A stretch of DNA of 64,000 bases from Streptomyces sp. AP-93 (GTDB lineage: Bacteria > Actinomycetota > Actinomycetes > Streptomycetales > Streptomycetaceae): contig NZ_JALGBX010000021.1 in the NCBI RefSeq assembly GCF_022808175.1, positions 62,001-126,000 of the forward strand, in the 5' to 3' direction. Shown one piece after another: positions 1 to 7,511 of this stretch. A program made the translations under genes and the position numbers. The notes under the pieces were generated by a model that worked only from the letters and a program-made list of their open reading frames with translations, was not told where the DNA came from and did not search any database. Position 1 is the first letter of the stretch, and each line of letters begins with the position of its first letter.

Positions 1-1078
1 GGCGGTGCGTGGCGGGACCGGACGCGGGACCGGACCCGGGACCGGGGGCGCGGCCGGAGGCACCACCGGACGCGCGGCCGGAGGCGGGACCGACGCTCTC
101 GATGGGTGCGGAGACGCCCGCCCGGGGAAGCGCGGGCTTGGGCACGGCGGCCGCCGCGGCATGGGCAGCGGCCGCGGCGTTGCGGTGGCCGGCCCGCCGG
201 GCCTCGATCATCGCGACGGCCCGCTCGGGCAGCCACGCCGAGGCAGTACCGCTCTCGTCGCCGCCCTCGAAGAGGTGCGGGGCGAGCTGCGCCTGCAGGT
301 CGGCCGGGGTCGGCCGCTGCGTGGCGTCCATCTGCATGCAGGAGTCGATCAGCGGGCGGAGCTCGTCGGGGAGCCCCTCCAGGTTGGGGCCCTCGCGCAG
401 CAGCATGAAGACCGTCTCCACCGGGTTCGCCCCGTGGTACGGCGGGTGCCCGGTGGCGGCGAAGACCAGCGTGGAGCCGAGCGAGAACACATCGCTGGCG
501 CCCTTGACGCTGCGCGAGTCCTTGGCCTGCTCCGGCGACATGTACGCGGGGGTGCCGACGGCGACGTTCGTCATGGTCAGGCGGGTGTTGGAGACCCCGC
601 TGGCGATGCCGAAGTCGATCACGCGCGGGCCGTCCTCGACGACGAGCACGTTGGAGGGCTTCAGGTCGCGGTGGACCAGGCCCGCCCCGTGGATGGACTG
701 CAGCGCCTCGGCGATGCCGGCGGCGAGCCACCGTACGGCCTGCGCGGGCATGGGCCCGCACTCGTGGACGATCTCCTCCAGGGAGGGCGCCGGTACGTAC
801 GCGGTGGCCAGCCACGGCACGGCCGCGCGCGGGTCGGCGTCGACGACGGCCGCGGTGTAGAAGCCGGACACGGCGCGCGCCGCCTCCACTTCACGGGTGA
901 AGCGGACGCGGAAGAGCTGGTCCTCGGCGAGCTCGGTGCGCACCGTCTTGATCGCCACCCGGCGTCCGGACGCCGACCGGGCGAGATAGACCAGCCCCAT
1001 GCCGCCGGCGCCGAGCCGTCCCAGCACCTCGAAGGGGCCGATCCGTCTCGGGTCGTGCTGCGTCAGCTGCTCCACCAC
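1..1078 (-). CDS. Serine/threonine protein kinase (3' end cut by window)
   Basis: A eukaryotic-type Ser/Thr kinase whose catalytic domain fills about residues 10-270. Visible motifs are a glycine loop (GRLGAGGMG), the ATP-binding lysine in RRVAIKT, the catalytic loop VHRDLKPSN, the Mg-binding DFG in RVIDFGI, and the activation-loop end GTPAYMSPEQ. After the kinase domain comes an Ala/Pro/Gly-rich juxtamembrane-like stretch that runs off the left edge, so any membrane or sensor domain is not visible. The start is one of two adjacent GTG codons (1078 or 1075); the second has the better spacing from GGAGG. Streptomycetes carry dozens of such kinases, and nothing here names its substrate. Confidence 0.9.
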   Translation of the reverse strand, partial: MVEQLTQHDPRRIGPFEVLGRLGAGGMGLVYLARSASGRRVAIKTVRTELAEDQLFRVRFTREVEAARAVSGFYTAAVVDADPRAAVPWLATAYVPAPSLEEIVHECGPMPAQAVRWLAAGIAEALQSIHGAGLVHRDLKPSNVLVVEDGPRVIDFGIASGVSNTRLTMTNVAVGTPAYMSPEQAKDSRSVKGASDVFSLGSTLVFAATGHPPYHGANPVETVFMLLREGPNLEGLPDELRPLIDSCMQMDATQRPTPADLQAQLAPHLFEGGDESGTASAWLPERAVAMIEARRAGHRNAAAAAHAAAAAVPKPALPRAGVSAPIESVGPASGRASGGASGRAPGPGSGPASGPATHR

Positions 1079-1384
1079 TCGCCTCCACACCCATCCCCGT
1101 ACGGGGTCCCTCACGGGCCCCGCTCTTCCAGCCGTCGCCGGTGGCATCGCCGTCATCGCCGTCACGTCACCGGATGCGCGCGAGCCGCCGCGGGGCCTGC
1201 CCCGAGCAGCGTCTCACCCCCGGGGGCCGCCCGGGTCGCGCACCCCCGATTCTGTCAGGCCCGCGCCTGGTCCGGCCCCGGCACGGCGGGCGGCACCGTA
1301 CGGGGCTGCGGGGAAAGGCGTACAACCCCTGGGGGGTGTCGCGGGTCTAGCAGCCGTTCAGCTCGTCATCATCCGGGGGGATCC
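1079..1384. other. Intergenic region upstream of secreted protein
   Basis: Divergent spacer between the kinase and the secreted-protein gene, presumably holding both promoters. No repeat or RNA element was recognised. A GGGGGGAT purine stretch just before 1385 is the ribosome site of the secreted protein. Confidence 0.4.
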
Positions 1385-3037
1385 GTGCGTCACCGTTTGA
1401 CCTCAGCCGTCGTCGTTGTCACAGCAGTGCTCGGGGGCCTGGCCGTGGGGGAGGCGGCGCAGGCCATACCGGGGGCGGCGCAGGCCGCCGTCGTACGGGG
1501 AACGGCGCAGGCCTCGTCCGCGCCCGGGCCGGCGCAGGCCGCGTCCTCTCCCTGTCCGCCGGAGATGTCCGCCCGGCAGGACGGGTCCCTCGTCGTCCAC
1601 AGCGAGCCGGACGGGACGGGCGTGCCCGACGGCCTCGTCGTCCACCTGCGGGACAAGAAGACGGGACTGCGCGTCGCCGCGGTCGACACGTTCCGCAAGG
1701 TGACCGACCCGGACGGCATCCTCCCCGACTTCCAGCTGGTCTCGGAGCCGCTCAAGCCGGCCGCCCTCGGGATCTACACGCTCGAAGTCGGCTCCGAAAC
1801 CGAGCCCGTCGTCTGCGGGGACTTCGACTACCGGCTGCGTGCGGTGGTCACCGAGGTCGACGTGGTGGACGGGGTGTCCCTCGACCGCCTCGAGACCACC
1901 GTGTCGGCGGACGTGACCACCTTCGACCCGCGGACCGGGGCGAGCGCCCCGCTGCGGAACACCAAGGTCCACCTCTCCGGTGAGCGCACCTCGCAGGAGG
2001 CGACCACGGACGCACAGGGCCACCTCTCCTCCCCGTTCACCTTCCGGGGTACGGAGAACCACACCGAGGTGCGCGTCGAGGTCCCGGAAACCCCGGACGT
2101 GAGCGCCGGGGGGCGCAGCGACACCGCACGCGCGGTCCGCCAGAAGGCCGAGATCCTCCTCGACCCCGAATCCCGGAAGATCAAGACCCGCTACGGCTCG
2201 ATCGCCACGATCACGGGCCAGGCCGTCAGGATCGCCGGGGACGGGACGCGCAAGCCCGTCCCCGAGGGCACGCCGATGCTCGCGGACCTCACCGGGGAGC
2301 CCAGGACGAAGGCGGACGGCCGCTTCGAGCGGCAGCTGCGGATGGTCCACGACCGCCCCGTGAAAACCACGTGGGCGGGCGGCAGGTCCCCCTGGCTGCA
2401 GTACGCGATCGCCGACACCGACGCCGAAGTCGTCGAGGCCGGCTTCTTCACGGACGTCAAGGCCACGATCGGCTCCGCGGGCGTGACGTTCACCGGGGGC
2501 CTCGCCCACAAGCCCCTCAGCCAGACGCCGACCCTGGTCGAGGTGCAGTACTCGGCCGACGGCAAGACGAGCTGGAAGACGCGCAACGTCTTCACCGTGG
2601 ACTTCGCCACCGCCCGGTTCGACCTGGCGCTGCCGGGCGAGGCCGACGGCTACTGGCGGCTCCGGTACGCCGCCGCGCCGCGCATGCAGGGCTCCGTCAC
2701 CGACCCGGTCCGGCTGACCAGGACGGCCACGGAGTTCACGAAGTTCAACGCGGCGCCGGAGCCGCTGCGCACGGGCCAGAGCTTCTCCATCAAGGGCACG
2801 CTCCGGCACGAGACCCCGGCGAAGGCCTACGGCGGCCAGCTGGTGCTGTTCTACTTCCAGCCCACCGGCAGCCAGGACTACGTCTTCAAGGGCCATGCGA
2901 AGACCGCCGCGAACGGCAGCTTCGCCCACGAGTTCACCGCCGACGGGACCGGCACCTGGGTCGCCCGCTACCGCGACGCGGACGGCAAGCACCTCAACGC
3001 CGAGAGCCGCCGGGACGACCTCGTCGTGAACCCGTAA
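1385..3037 (+). CDS. Secreted protein of unknown function with Ig-like/beta-sandwich segments
   Basis: A 550-residue exported protein. Translation from the GTG at 1385 gives a basic N-terminus (MRHRLTS) followed by a hydrophobic run and an AQA-type cleavage region near residue 27, typical of a Sec signal peptide. The mature part is rich in Thr, Ser and Asp, with alternating hydrophobic strands and at least two repeats of the kind seen in bacterial Ig-like modules (for example the C-terminal block with GQSFSIKGTLRHE and NGSFAHEFTADGTGTW). No catalytic motif or cell-wall anchor was seen. A purine-rich ribosome site lies directly upstream. It could be an adhesin or extracytoplasmic binding protein, but the function is unknown. 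Confidence 0.8.
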   Translation: MRHRLTSAVVVVTAVLGGLAVGEAAQAIPGAAQAAVVRGTAQASSAPGPAQAASSPCPPEMSARQDGSLVVHSEPDGTGVPDGLVVHLRDKKTGLRVAAVDTFRKVTDPDGILPDFQLVSEPLKPAALGIYTLEVGSETEPVVCGDFDYRLRAVVTEVDVVDGVSLDRLETTVSADVTTFDPRTGASAPLRNTKVHLSGERTSQEATTDAQGHLSSPFTFRGTENHTEVRVEVPETPDVSAGGRSDTARAVRQKAEILLDPESRKIKTRYGSIATITGQAVRIAGDGTRKPVPEGTPMLADLTGEPRTKADGRFERQLRMVHDRPVKTTWAGGRSPWLQYAIADTDAEVVEAGFFTDVKATIGSAGVTFTGGLAHKPLSQTPTLVEVQYSADGKTSWKTRNVFTVDFATARFDLALPGEADGYWRLRYAAAPRMQGSVTDPVRLTRTATEFTKFNAAPEPLRTGQSFSIKGTLRHETPAKAYGGQLVLFYFQPTGSQDYVFKGHAKTAANGSFAHEFTADGTGTWVARYRDADGKHLNAESRRDDLVVNP

Positions 3038-3062
3038 CCGGGCGGGGGGCGGGACCGGGGCC

Positions 3063-3070
3063 GGCTAAGA
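3063..3070 (+). repeat. Left copy of an 8-bp inverted repeat around the TnpB-like gene
   Basis: GGCTAAGA at 3063-3070 is the exact reverse complement of TCTTAGCC at 5233-5240, and the pair brackets the TnpB-like gene. Eight bases is short enough to be chance, and the IS605/IS1341 families normally lack terminal inverted repeats, so its role is uncertain. Confidence 0.3.
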
Positions 3071-3147
3071 GCCTGCGGGGTCGTGCCGCCGCCCGCTTGG
3101 CGTCTTCGCGTCCAGGGATCGCGAAGGCCTTTCTTGCTGGAACAGCT

Positions 3148-3178
3148 TAATGACCCACATGTCGTACCGTAGGGTAGT
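3148..3178 (+). promoter_or_regulatory. Candidate promoter of the TnpB-like gene
   Basis: A TTAATG hexamer followed after about 17 bases by TAGGGT resembles a vegetative streptomycete promoter. It lies just upstream of the start at 3198. Confidence 0.3.
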
Positions 3179-3197
3179 CGTGTCGTGACGGGGGGTG

Positions 3198-5219
3198 ATG
3201 GTTGTGCGGGCTGCGCAGACGCAGCGGAAGTTCCGGGGCAAGAACAAGGCTCCGAAGTGGAAGAAGCCCGACGACGGGATGGTGTCGGTGATGGTGCTGC
3301 CGCTGGCCGTCGCCGACCCCGCCGCCCTGGCTCGCGTGGAGAAGCTGTTCCGGGCGATGGGCTCGATCAAGCGGGCCGTCCAGCGTGATGCCCGCGCCAG
3401 GGTCGATGCCTACTGGTCCGCGTTCCACGAGCGCAACGAGGACGGGGCGAAGGCCGTACGGCAGCGTCTTGGCCTGTCCCGTGAAGCGGTGGAGCGGTGC
3501 GCGTACAAGCACCTGGAATCGTCGGGGCATTTGAAGCACCACGCCTCGAAGGCCCTGGCGATGCACATGGCCGACGAGGTGTGGAACGGCGTACAGCGCC
3601 ACCTGTTCGCGGACGCCACGGGCAAGCGGCACGGCCGTCCGAAGACCGGGCGTTGGTACGACTTCACCGGCATTCCCGGCCGTGCCCGCTCCCACACCGC
3701 CGAACGCAAGTGGGAGACCTTCCGTCTCGTCGGCTCGCTGCCCGGCCACGTCACGGCCCACACCGACGGCGGCAAGCTCACCCTGATGCAGCCGCGCCGG
3801 ATGGGAGTGCCGGCGGCGCCGTCCGGTGCTGTTCCCACCGGCAACACCACGGCGTCGGGGAAGCCGGGCACCCGCAAGGCAACGTGGTGGGACCACACCG
3901 GCCCGCTCGCCGTGGTGTTCGCGGGCGGCCCCGACTCCAGCCGGGGTGACCTCGTACTCCCGGTGCGCATGCCGCAGCGGCCCGGCCAGTGGGCGCGTGT
4001 CGAGCATTTCCTGTCGAATCCCGGCCGCTGGCACAAGGTCGATCTCGTGCGCCGCCGTAAGGCGTCCGCGCCGGGCGGCTGGGTGTATGAGGCGCATCTG
4101 ATGGTCCTCGGCCCCGGCTACACCGCCCCAGCCGTACGGGACATGCGCCAGCAGGCCGCCGGGATGGGCAGGATCGGCGGCGTGGATGGCAACGTCTCCA
4201 ACGTCTCGATCGTGTCCCTGCCCGCCACCCTGGACTCCGACGACGGCAAGCCGCAGTCCACCGAGATCATCCTGAGCCCCGCCGAACAGGCCCTCCTGGA
4301 GCAGGCGGCGAAGAAGCGACGCGGCCGTGCGCGGGCGCTGGAGCGCTCCCGCCGGGCCACCAACACCGCGCAATACGGCTTGTCGAAGAAGCAGATCCGC
4401 CGCGCCGAACACCGGGCAACCAAGGGCCTGCCCGAGAAGGCCGTCACCGTGCCCGGCGGCGCCCGCGCTGCCCGGTCGGACGGGGTGCCGAAGCAGGCGT
4501 TCCGCCGTGACCGGATCTCCACCGAATACAGGGGCCTGCGCGCCCGCCAGGCCGAGGCCGCCGCGTCGGCCGCCGAGCACCGCCGCCACCGCGCCCGCCT
4601 CCTCGCCCGGCAGATCATCGCCGCCCACGGCCCCACGCTGGTGGTCGAGGACTGCGACATCCGCACCTGGTACCGGCTGTGGGGGAAACGGCTTTCCCAG
4701 ACCACCCCCGGCCTGCTCATCTCCGCACTCGACCGCGAGTGCACGGCTGCGGGCGGGCGACTCGTACGGGCCTCCACCTGGTCCACAGCCCTATCCCAGC
4801 ACTGCCTGTGCGGCGAACGCGTGAACAAGACGCTCCGCGACCGCGAGCACAAGTGCATCGCCTGCGGCCTCACCGGGAAACGCGACCTCGTATCCGCCGC
4901 GCTGGCCGCATTCGTCCGCTTCACCGACGTGGACGACCCCACCACCGCGTACCTGGACACCACCGCGTCCCGGCACGCACAGATCGTTTTCGCACAAGGG
5001 CTGGAAGAAGCCCTGCGGGAGTCAACCGCACCGAGCCAGACCACCACGTCTCGTGGTGCTGGTCGCGTGGCAGTCCCACGGCAACGCCGTGCGACCTCTG
5101 CTCCCCGAACCGCCGGACGACGGTCCCGAGCAACCCCGGATGAGACACGCCCTGTGCGTGACCACACCGGAAAGCCCGGACACCGCCCCGGCCGCAACCC
5201 ACAGCTCGCCCTCTGGTGA
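3198..5219 (+). CDS. Large TnpB-like RNA-guided endonuclease family protein
   Basis: A 673-residue protein with the split RuvC-like nuclease signature of TnpB/Cas12: Asp in GGVDGNVSN, Glu in LVVEDCDIR, and a final Asp in GKRDLVSAALAA. Between the last two motifs is a zinc-ribbon of CLC and CIAC cysteine pairs. All three acidic positions are kept, so the nuclease may be active. Most TnpB proteins are about 350-450 aa; this one has a long N-terminal half and an insertion before the first RuvC motif, putting it in the size range of small type V effectors, although no CRISPR array is nearby. The last 60-70 residues are low-complexity Arg/Thr/Pro, and their DNA forms hairpins, as expected where a guide RNA overlaps the 3' end. 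No TnpA partner is adjacent. GTG 3195 and GTG 3204 are alternative starts. Confidence 0.85.
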   Translation: MVVRAAQTQRKFRGKNKAPKWKKPDDGMVSVMVLPLAVADPAALARVEKLFRAMGSIKRAVQRDARARVDAYWSAFHERNEDGAKAVRQRLGLSREAVERCAYKHLESSGHLKHHASKALAMHMADEVWNGVQRHLFADATGKRHGRPKTGRWYDFTGIPGRARSHTAERKWETFRLVGSLPGHVTAHTDGGKLTLMQPRRMGVPAAPSGAVPTGNTTASGKPGTRKATWWDHTGPLAVVFAGGPDSSRGDLVLPVRMPQRPGQWARVEHFLSNPGRWHKVDLVRRRKASAPGGWVYEAHLMVLGPGYTAPAVRDMRQQAAGMGRIGGVDGNVSNVSIVSLPATLDSDDGKPQSTEIILSPAEQALLEQAAKKRRGRARALERSRRATNTAQYGLSKKQIRRAEHRATKGLPEKAVTVPGGARAARSDGVPKQAFRRDRISTEYRGLRARQAEAAASAAEHRRHRARLLARQIIAAHGPTLVVEDCDIRTWYRLWGKRLSQTTPGLLISALDRECTAAGGRLVRASTWSTALSQHCLCGERVNKTLRDREHKCIACGLTGKRDLVSAALAAFVRFTDVDDPTTAYLDTTASRHAQIVFAQGLEEALRESTAPSQTTTSRGAGRVAVPRQRRATSAPRTAGRRSRATPDETRPVRDHTGKPGHRPGRNPQLALW

Positions 5220-5230
5220 ATTGCGGATCA
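4985..5230 (+). ncRNA. Candidate omega/reRNA at 3' end of the TnpB-like gene
   Basis: TnpB guide RNAs are transcribed from the 3' end of the gene into the flank. Here the terminal coding stretch is hairpin-rich: CACCACG (5042-5048), loop TCT, CGTGGTG (5052-5058), with further complementary GACC/GGTC arms. The encoded tail looks like non-selected low-complexity protein. If the element ends at TCAA (5227-5230), the guide would be the flank starting at 5231. The boundaries are inferred only. Confidence 0.4.
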
Positions 5231-5232
5231 AG

Positions 5233-5240
5233 TCTTAGCC
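5233..5240 (+). repeat. Right copy of the 8-bp inverted repeat
   Basis: TCTTAGCC, the reverse complement of 3063-3070. It contains the stop codon of the VOC gene on the other strand. Confidence 0.3.
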
Positions 5241-6035
5241 GCCAGTCCTCGTCCGGGGCTCCGAGAGCAGCCCGAAGACCGCGCCCTGGTTGTCCGCGAC
5301 CACCGCGATGCGCCCGTACGGGGTGTCGAAGGGGTCGGCGGTGACCCGGCCGCCGAGGCGCTGCACCATCGCCACGGACTGGTCGCAGTCCGGGACGGCG
5401 AAGTACGCCAGGAAGTGCGCGGGCATGATCTCCGGGAAGGCGTCGGTGATGAGGCTGCGCCCCAGGACGGCGGTCTCCGAGCCCGGCGCGGTGCCGGGCG
5501 GGGACCAGACGCGGTACTCGATGCCCGACTCGGCGTCGTTCTGGTCCTCGGGGACGTAGCCGAAGACCTTGGCGTAGAAGACGTCCACGGCGTCGCGGGC
5601 GCGGGTGTAGACCTCGCTCCAGCAGTACGTGTACGGCTCGTTCTGGGCGTCGAATCCGTGGTGGGTGCCGGGCTGCCACAGGCCGAAGACGGCCCCGCCG
5701 GGGTCGGCGGCCATCGCGGCGGTCCCGTAGGGGCCGACCGGCATCGGGTCCATCACCATCTGGCCGCCGGCGGCGCGGATGCGCTGGGCGCAGGCGTACG
5801 CGTCGGTGGTGTAGAGGTAGATCCCCCAGACGGTCGGCATCCGGCCGTCGGGCTTGGGGGCGAGGGCGGCGACGTTGCGGCCGCGGCTGTAGGCCTGGGT
5901 GTAGTGGCCGTACTCGGCTCCCGCGCTGTCGGCGAAGGTCCACCCGAAGAGCTCACCGTAGAAGCGCTTGCCGGCTTCCACGTCCGGCAGGGAGGCGTCG
6001 ACCCAGCAGGGTGAGCCTTCCGCGAATGCGGCCAT
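5235..6035 (-). CDS. Two-domain VOC (glyoxalase-fold) protein
   Basis: A 266-aa protein made of two vicinal-oxygen-chelate repeats. Each half has the pattern ending in a DPxGAxFxLWQ/LL-type strand (DPGGAVFGLWQ near residue 130, NQGAVFGLL near the C-terminus). The N-terminal half opens with SPCWVDASLPDVEAGKRFYG, typical of the family related to the mycobacterial hydroxylase-like protein CFP30. The start at 6035 is preferred because GGAAGGAACC lies about 10 bases upstream; an upstream in-frame ATG at 6080 lacks one. A same-length paralogue lies at 39611-40411. The TnpB-like element ends exactly at this gene's stop codon. The substrate is unknown. Confidence 0.8.
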   Translation of the reverse strand: MAAFAEGSPCWVDASLPDVEAGKRFYGELFGWTFADSAGAEYGHYTQAYSRGRNVAALAPKPDGRMPTVWGIYLYTTDAYACAQRIRAAGGQMVMDPMPVGPYGTAAMAADPGGAVFGLWQPGTHHGFDAQNEPYTYCWSEVYTRARDAVDVFYAKVFGYVPEDQNDAESGIEYRVWSPPGTAPGSETAVLGRSLITDAFPEIMPAHFLAYFAVPDCDQSVAMVQRLGGRVTADPFDTPYGRIAVVADNQGAVFGLLSEPRTRTGG

Positions 6036-6336
6036 GAGCCCGGTTCCTTCCGTTGTGCGGGGGTGTGCGAGGGTGTGCACCCTCCGCGCACGTTCCGCCT
6101 CGCTCGCCCAGCCATGTCCTCCGGATCATGATGTGCCCGAAAACTTGTCCACAGCCTGTTGATAAGACTATTCGGGGGATAGGGTCCGAACCGGGACGGC
6201 GCGCCCGGGGCGCCCGCCCTGCCGGAATCGGCCGCGGTGACGGGGCGGTACGGGCTTACGCCCAGGCCAGGCGTCCCGTAACCCCATTTGCAGGCGGCCG
6301 AATCGCGCGCCGATCACCCCTCGGTAAGCTGACGGC
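6036..6336. other. Divergent intergenic region with one DnaA-box-like sequence
   Basis: Spacer between the VOC and TetR genes. It contains TTGTCCACA at 6145-6153, identical to the preferred streptomycete DnaA box, followed by AGCCTGT. The same 15-mer recurs inside the cyclase gene at 48596. A single box does not make an origin. A degenerate CTGACG palindrome overlaps the TetR start at 6329-6343. Confidence 0.35.
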
Positions 6337-6984
6337 ATGACAGGACAAGTACGCACCGTCGACGGCCGCGTTGCCGGCCGGCGCGGTCAGGCGACGAGGC
6401 AGAAGCTGCTCGACTGCCTCAGCGAGATGCTCAGCTCCTCGCCGTACCGCGACGTCAAAGTGATCGACGTCGCCCGCAAGGCCGGTACCTCCCCCGCGAC
6501 CTTCTACCAGTACTTCCCGGACGTCGAAGGCGCCGTCCTGGAGATCGCGGAGCGCATGGCCAGCGAGGGTGCGCAACTGACCTCGCTGGTCGAGGGGCGC
6601 GCGTGGGTCGGCAAGGCGGGCTGGGCGGCGGCCGAGGAACTCGTCGACGGCTTCCTGGAGTTCTGGCGTCGCAACGACGCGATCCTGCGGGTCGTCGACC
6701 TCGGCGCGGCCGAGGGCGACAAGCGGTTCTACAAGATCCGCATGAAGATCCTCAACTCCGTCACCAACTCTCTGACGGAGTCGATGAAGGAGCTCCAGGC
6801 CAAGGGCAAGGTCGACAAGGACGTGAGCCCGGCGGCGATGGCCGGTTCGCTGGTCGCCATGCTCGCGGCGGTCGCCTCGCACCAGAAGGGCTTCCAGACC
6901 TGGGGTGTCAAGCAGGCGGAACTGAAGCCGAACCTGGCGCTCCTGGTCCACCTGGGCATCACGGGCAAGAAGCCCACGAAGTAA
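6337..6984 (+). CDS. TetR-family transcriptional regulator
   Basis: A 215-aa regulator. An N-terminal TetR helix-turn-helix spans about residues 18-65 (ATRQKLLDCLSEML, then DVKVIDVARKAGTSPATFYQYFPD), followed by an all-helical ligand-binding and dimerisation domain. It converges on the F420-type reductase and acyl-CoA dehydrogenase genes across a strong terminator. It is the only TetR protein in the window, so it is one candidate for the palindrome seen at the acyl-CoA catabolism promoters. A weak version of that palindrome (CTGACG followed by TGACAG, 6329-6343) overlaps its own start codon, consistent with but not proof of autoregulation. Confidence 0.85.
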   Translation: MTGQVRTVDGRVAGRRGQATRQKLLDCLSEMLSSSPYRDVKVIDVARKAGTSPATFYQYFPDVEGAVLEIAERMASEGAQLTSLVEGRAWVGKAGWAAAEELVDGFLEFWRRNDAILRVVDLGAAEGDKRFYKIRMKILNSVTNSLTESMKELQAKGKVDKDVSPAAMAGSLVAMLAAVASHQKGFQTWGVKQAELKPNLALLVHLGITGKKPTK

Positions 6985-7010
6985 GCGGCGGACCCCACCG
7001 GGTCCGCCGC
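6985..7010. terminator. Bidirectional hairpin terminator
   Basis: GCGGCGGACC (6985-6994) pairs with GGTCCGCCGC (7001-7010) around a 6-base loop. It sits between two convergent genes, directly after the TetR stop codon. Confidence 0.75.
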
Positions 7011-7037
7011 GCCTTCCTTACGGGACTTCCGCCGTGA

Positions 7038-7511
7038 TCAGCGACGCTCCAGGCGGAACAACCGGATCTCGCGCTCGATGCGCGCCTGGTACGCCGCGTA
7101 CGGCGGCCAGAACTTCAGCACCGCCTGCCACGCCGCCGCGCGCTCCTCACCCGCCAGCAGGCGGGCGCGTACGGCGATGTCCTGACCCTTCCAACTCACG
7201 TCCGCGTCAGGATTCTTGAGCAGGTTCCCGGTCCACGCCGGGTGGCCGGGGCGGCCGAAGTTCGAGCCGATCAGCACCCAGCTCGCCCCGTCCTGCTCCG
7301 GCATGCACGCGAGCGGGGTGGTGCGCGGTTCGCCGGTCTTGGCGCCCTTGGCGGTGAGGATCACGCCGGGGAGCATCTGGGCGCTGAGGATGACCTTGCC
7401 GCGGGTCAGCTTGTGCACCGCCTTGTCCATGGCGGGGATGAAGTGCGGTGCGATCTTGGCGAACAGCATGGTCGAGGAGACCTTCTGCATCAGCTTGACT
7501 CCGGGCGCCAT
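7038..7511 (-). CDS. F420/deazaflavin-dependent nitroreductase-family protein
   Basis: A 157-aa protein of the split-barrel DDN/DUF385 family, which binds deazaflavin F420 and includes the mycobacterial nitroreductase Ddn. Typical features are the GAKTGEPRTTPLACM segment, the strand WVLIGSNFGRPGHPAWTGNLLKNPDADV, and the C-terminal ARLLAGEERAAAW. The start codon overlaps the stop of the upstream acyl-CoA dehydrogenase by one base (TGATG), so the two are translationally coupled and probably serve one pathway. The physiological substrate is unknown. Confidence 0.85.
   Translation of the reverse strand: MAPGVKLMQKVSSTMLFAKIAPHFIPAMDKAVHKLTRGKVILSAQMLPGVILTAKGAKTGEPRTTPLACMPEQDGASWVLIGSNFGRPGHPAWTGNLLKNPDADVSWKGQDIAVRARLLAGEERAAAWQAVLKFWPPYAAYQARIEREIRLFRLERR

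Noticed and set aside
1..860. Plus-strand frames over the kinase
   Set aside because: Minus-strand translation gives all kinase motifs, so the plus-strand frames are antisense artefacts.
6145..6153. Replication origin
   Set aside because: Only one DnaA box and no dnaA, dnaN or AT-rich unwinding region.
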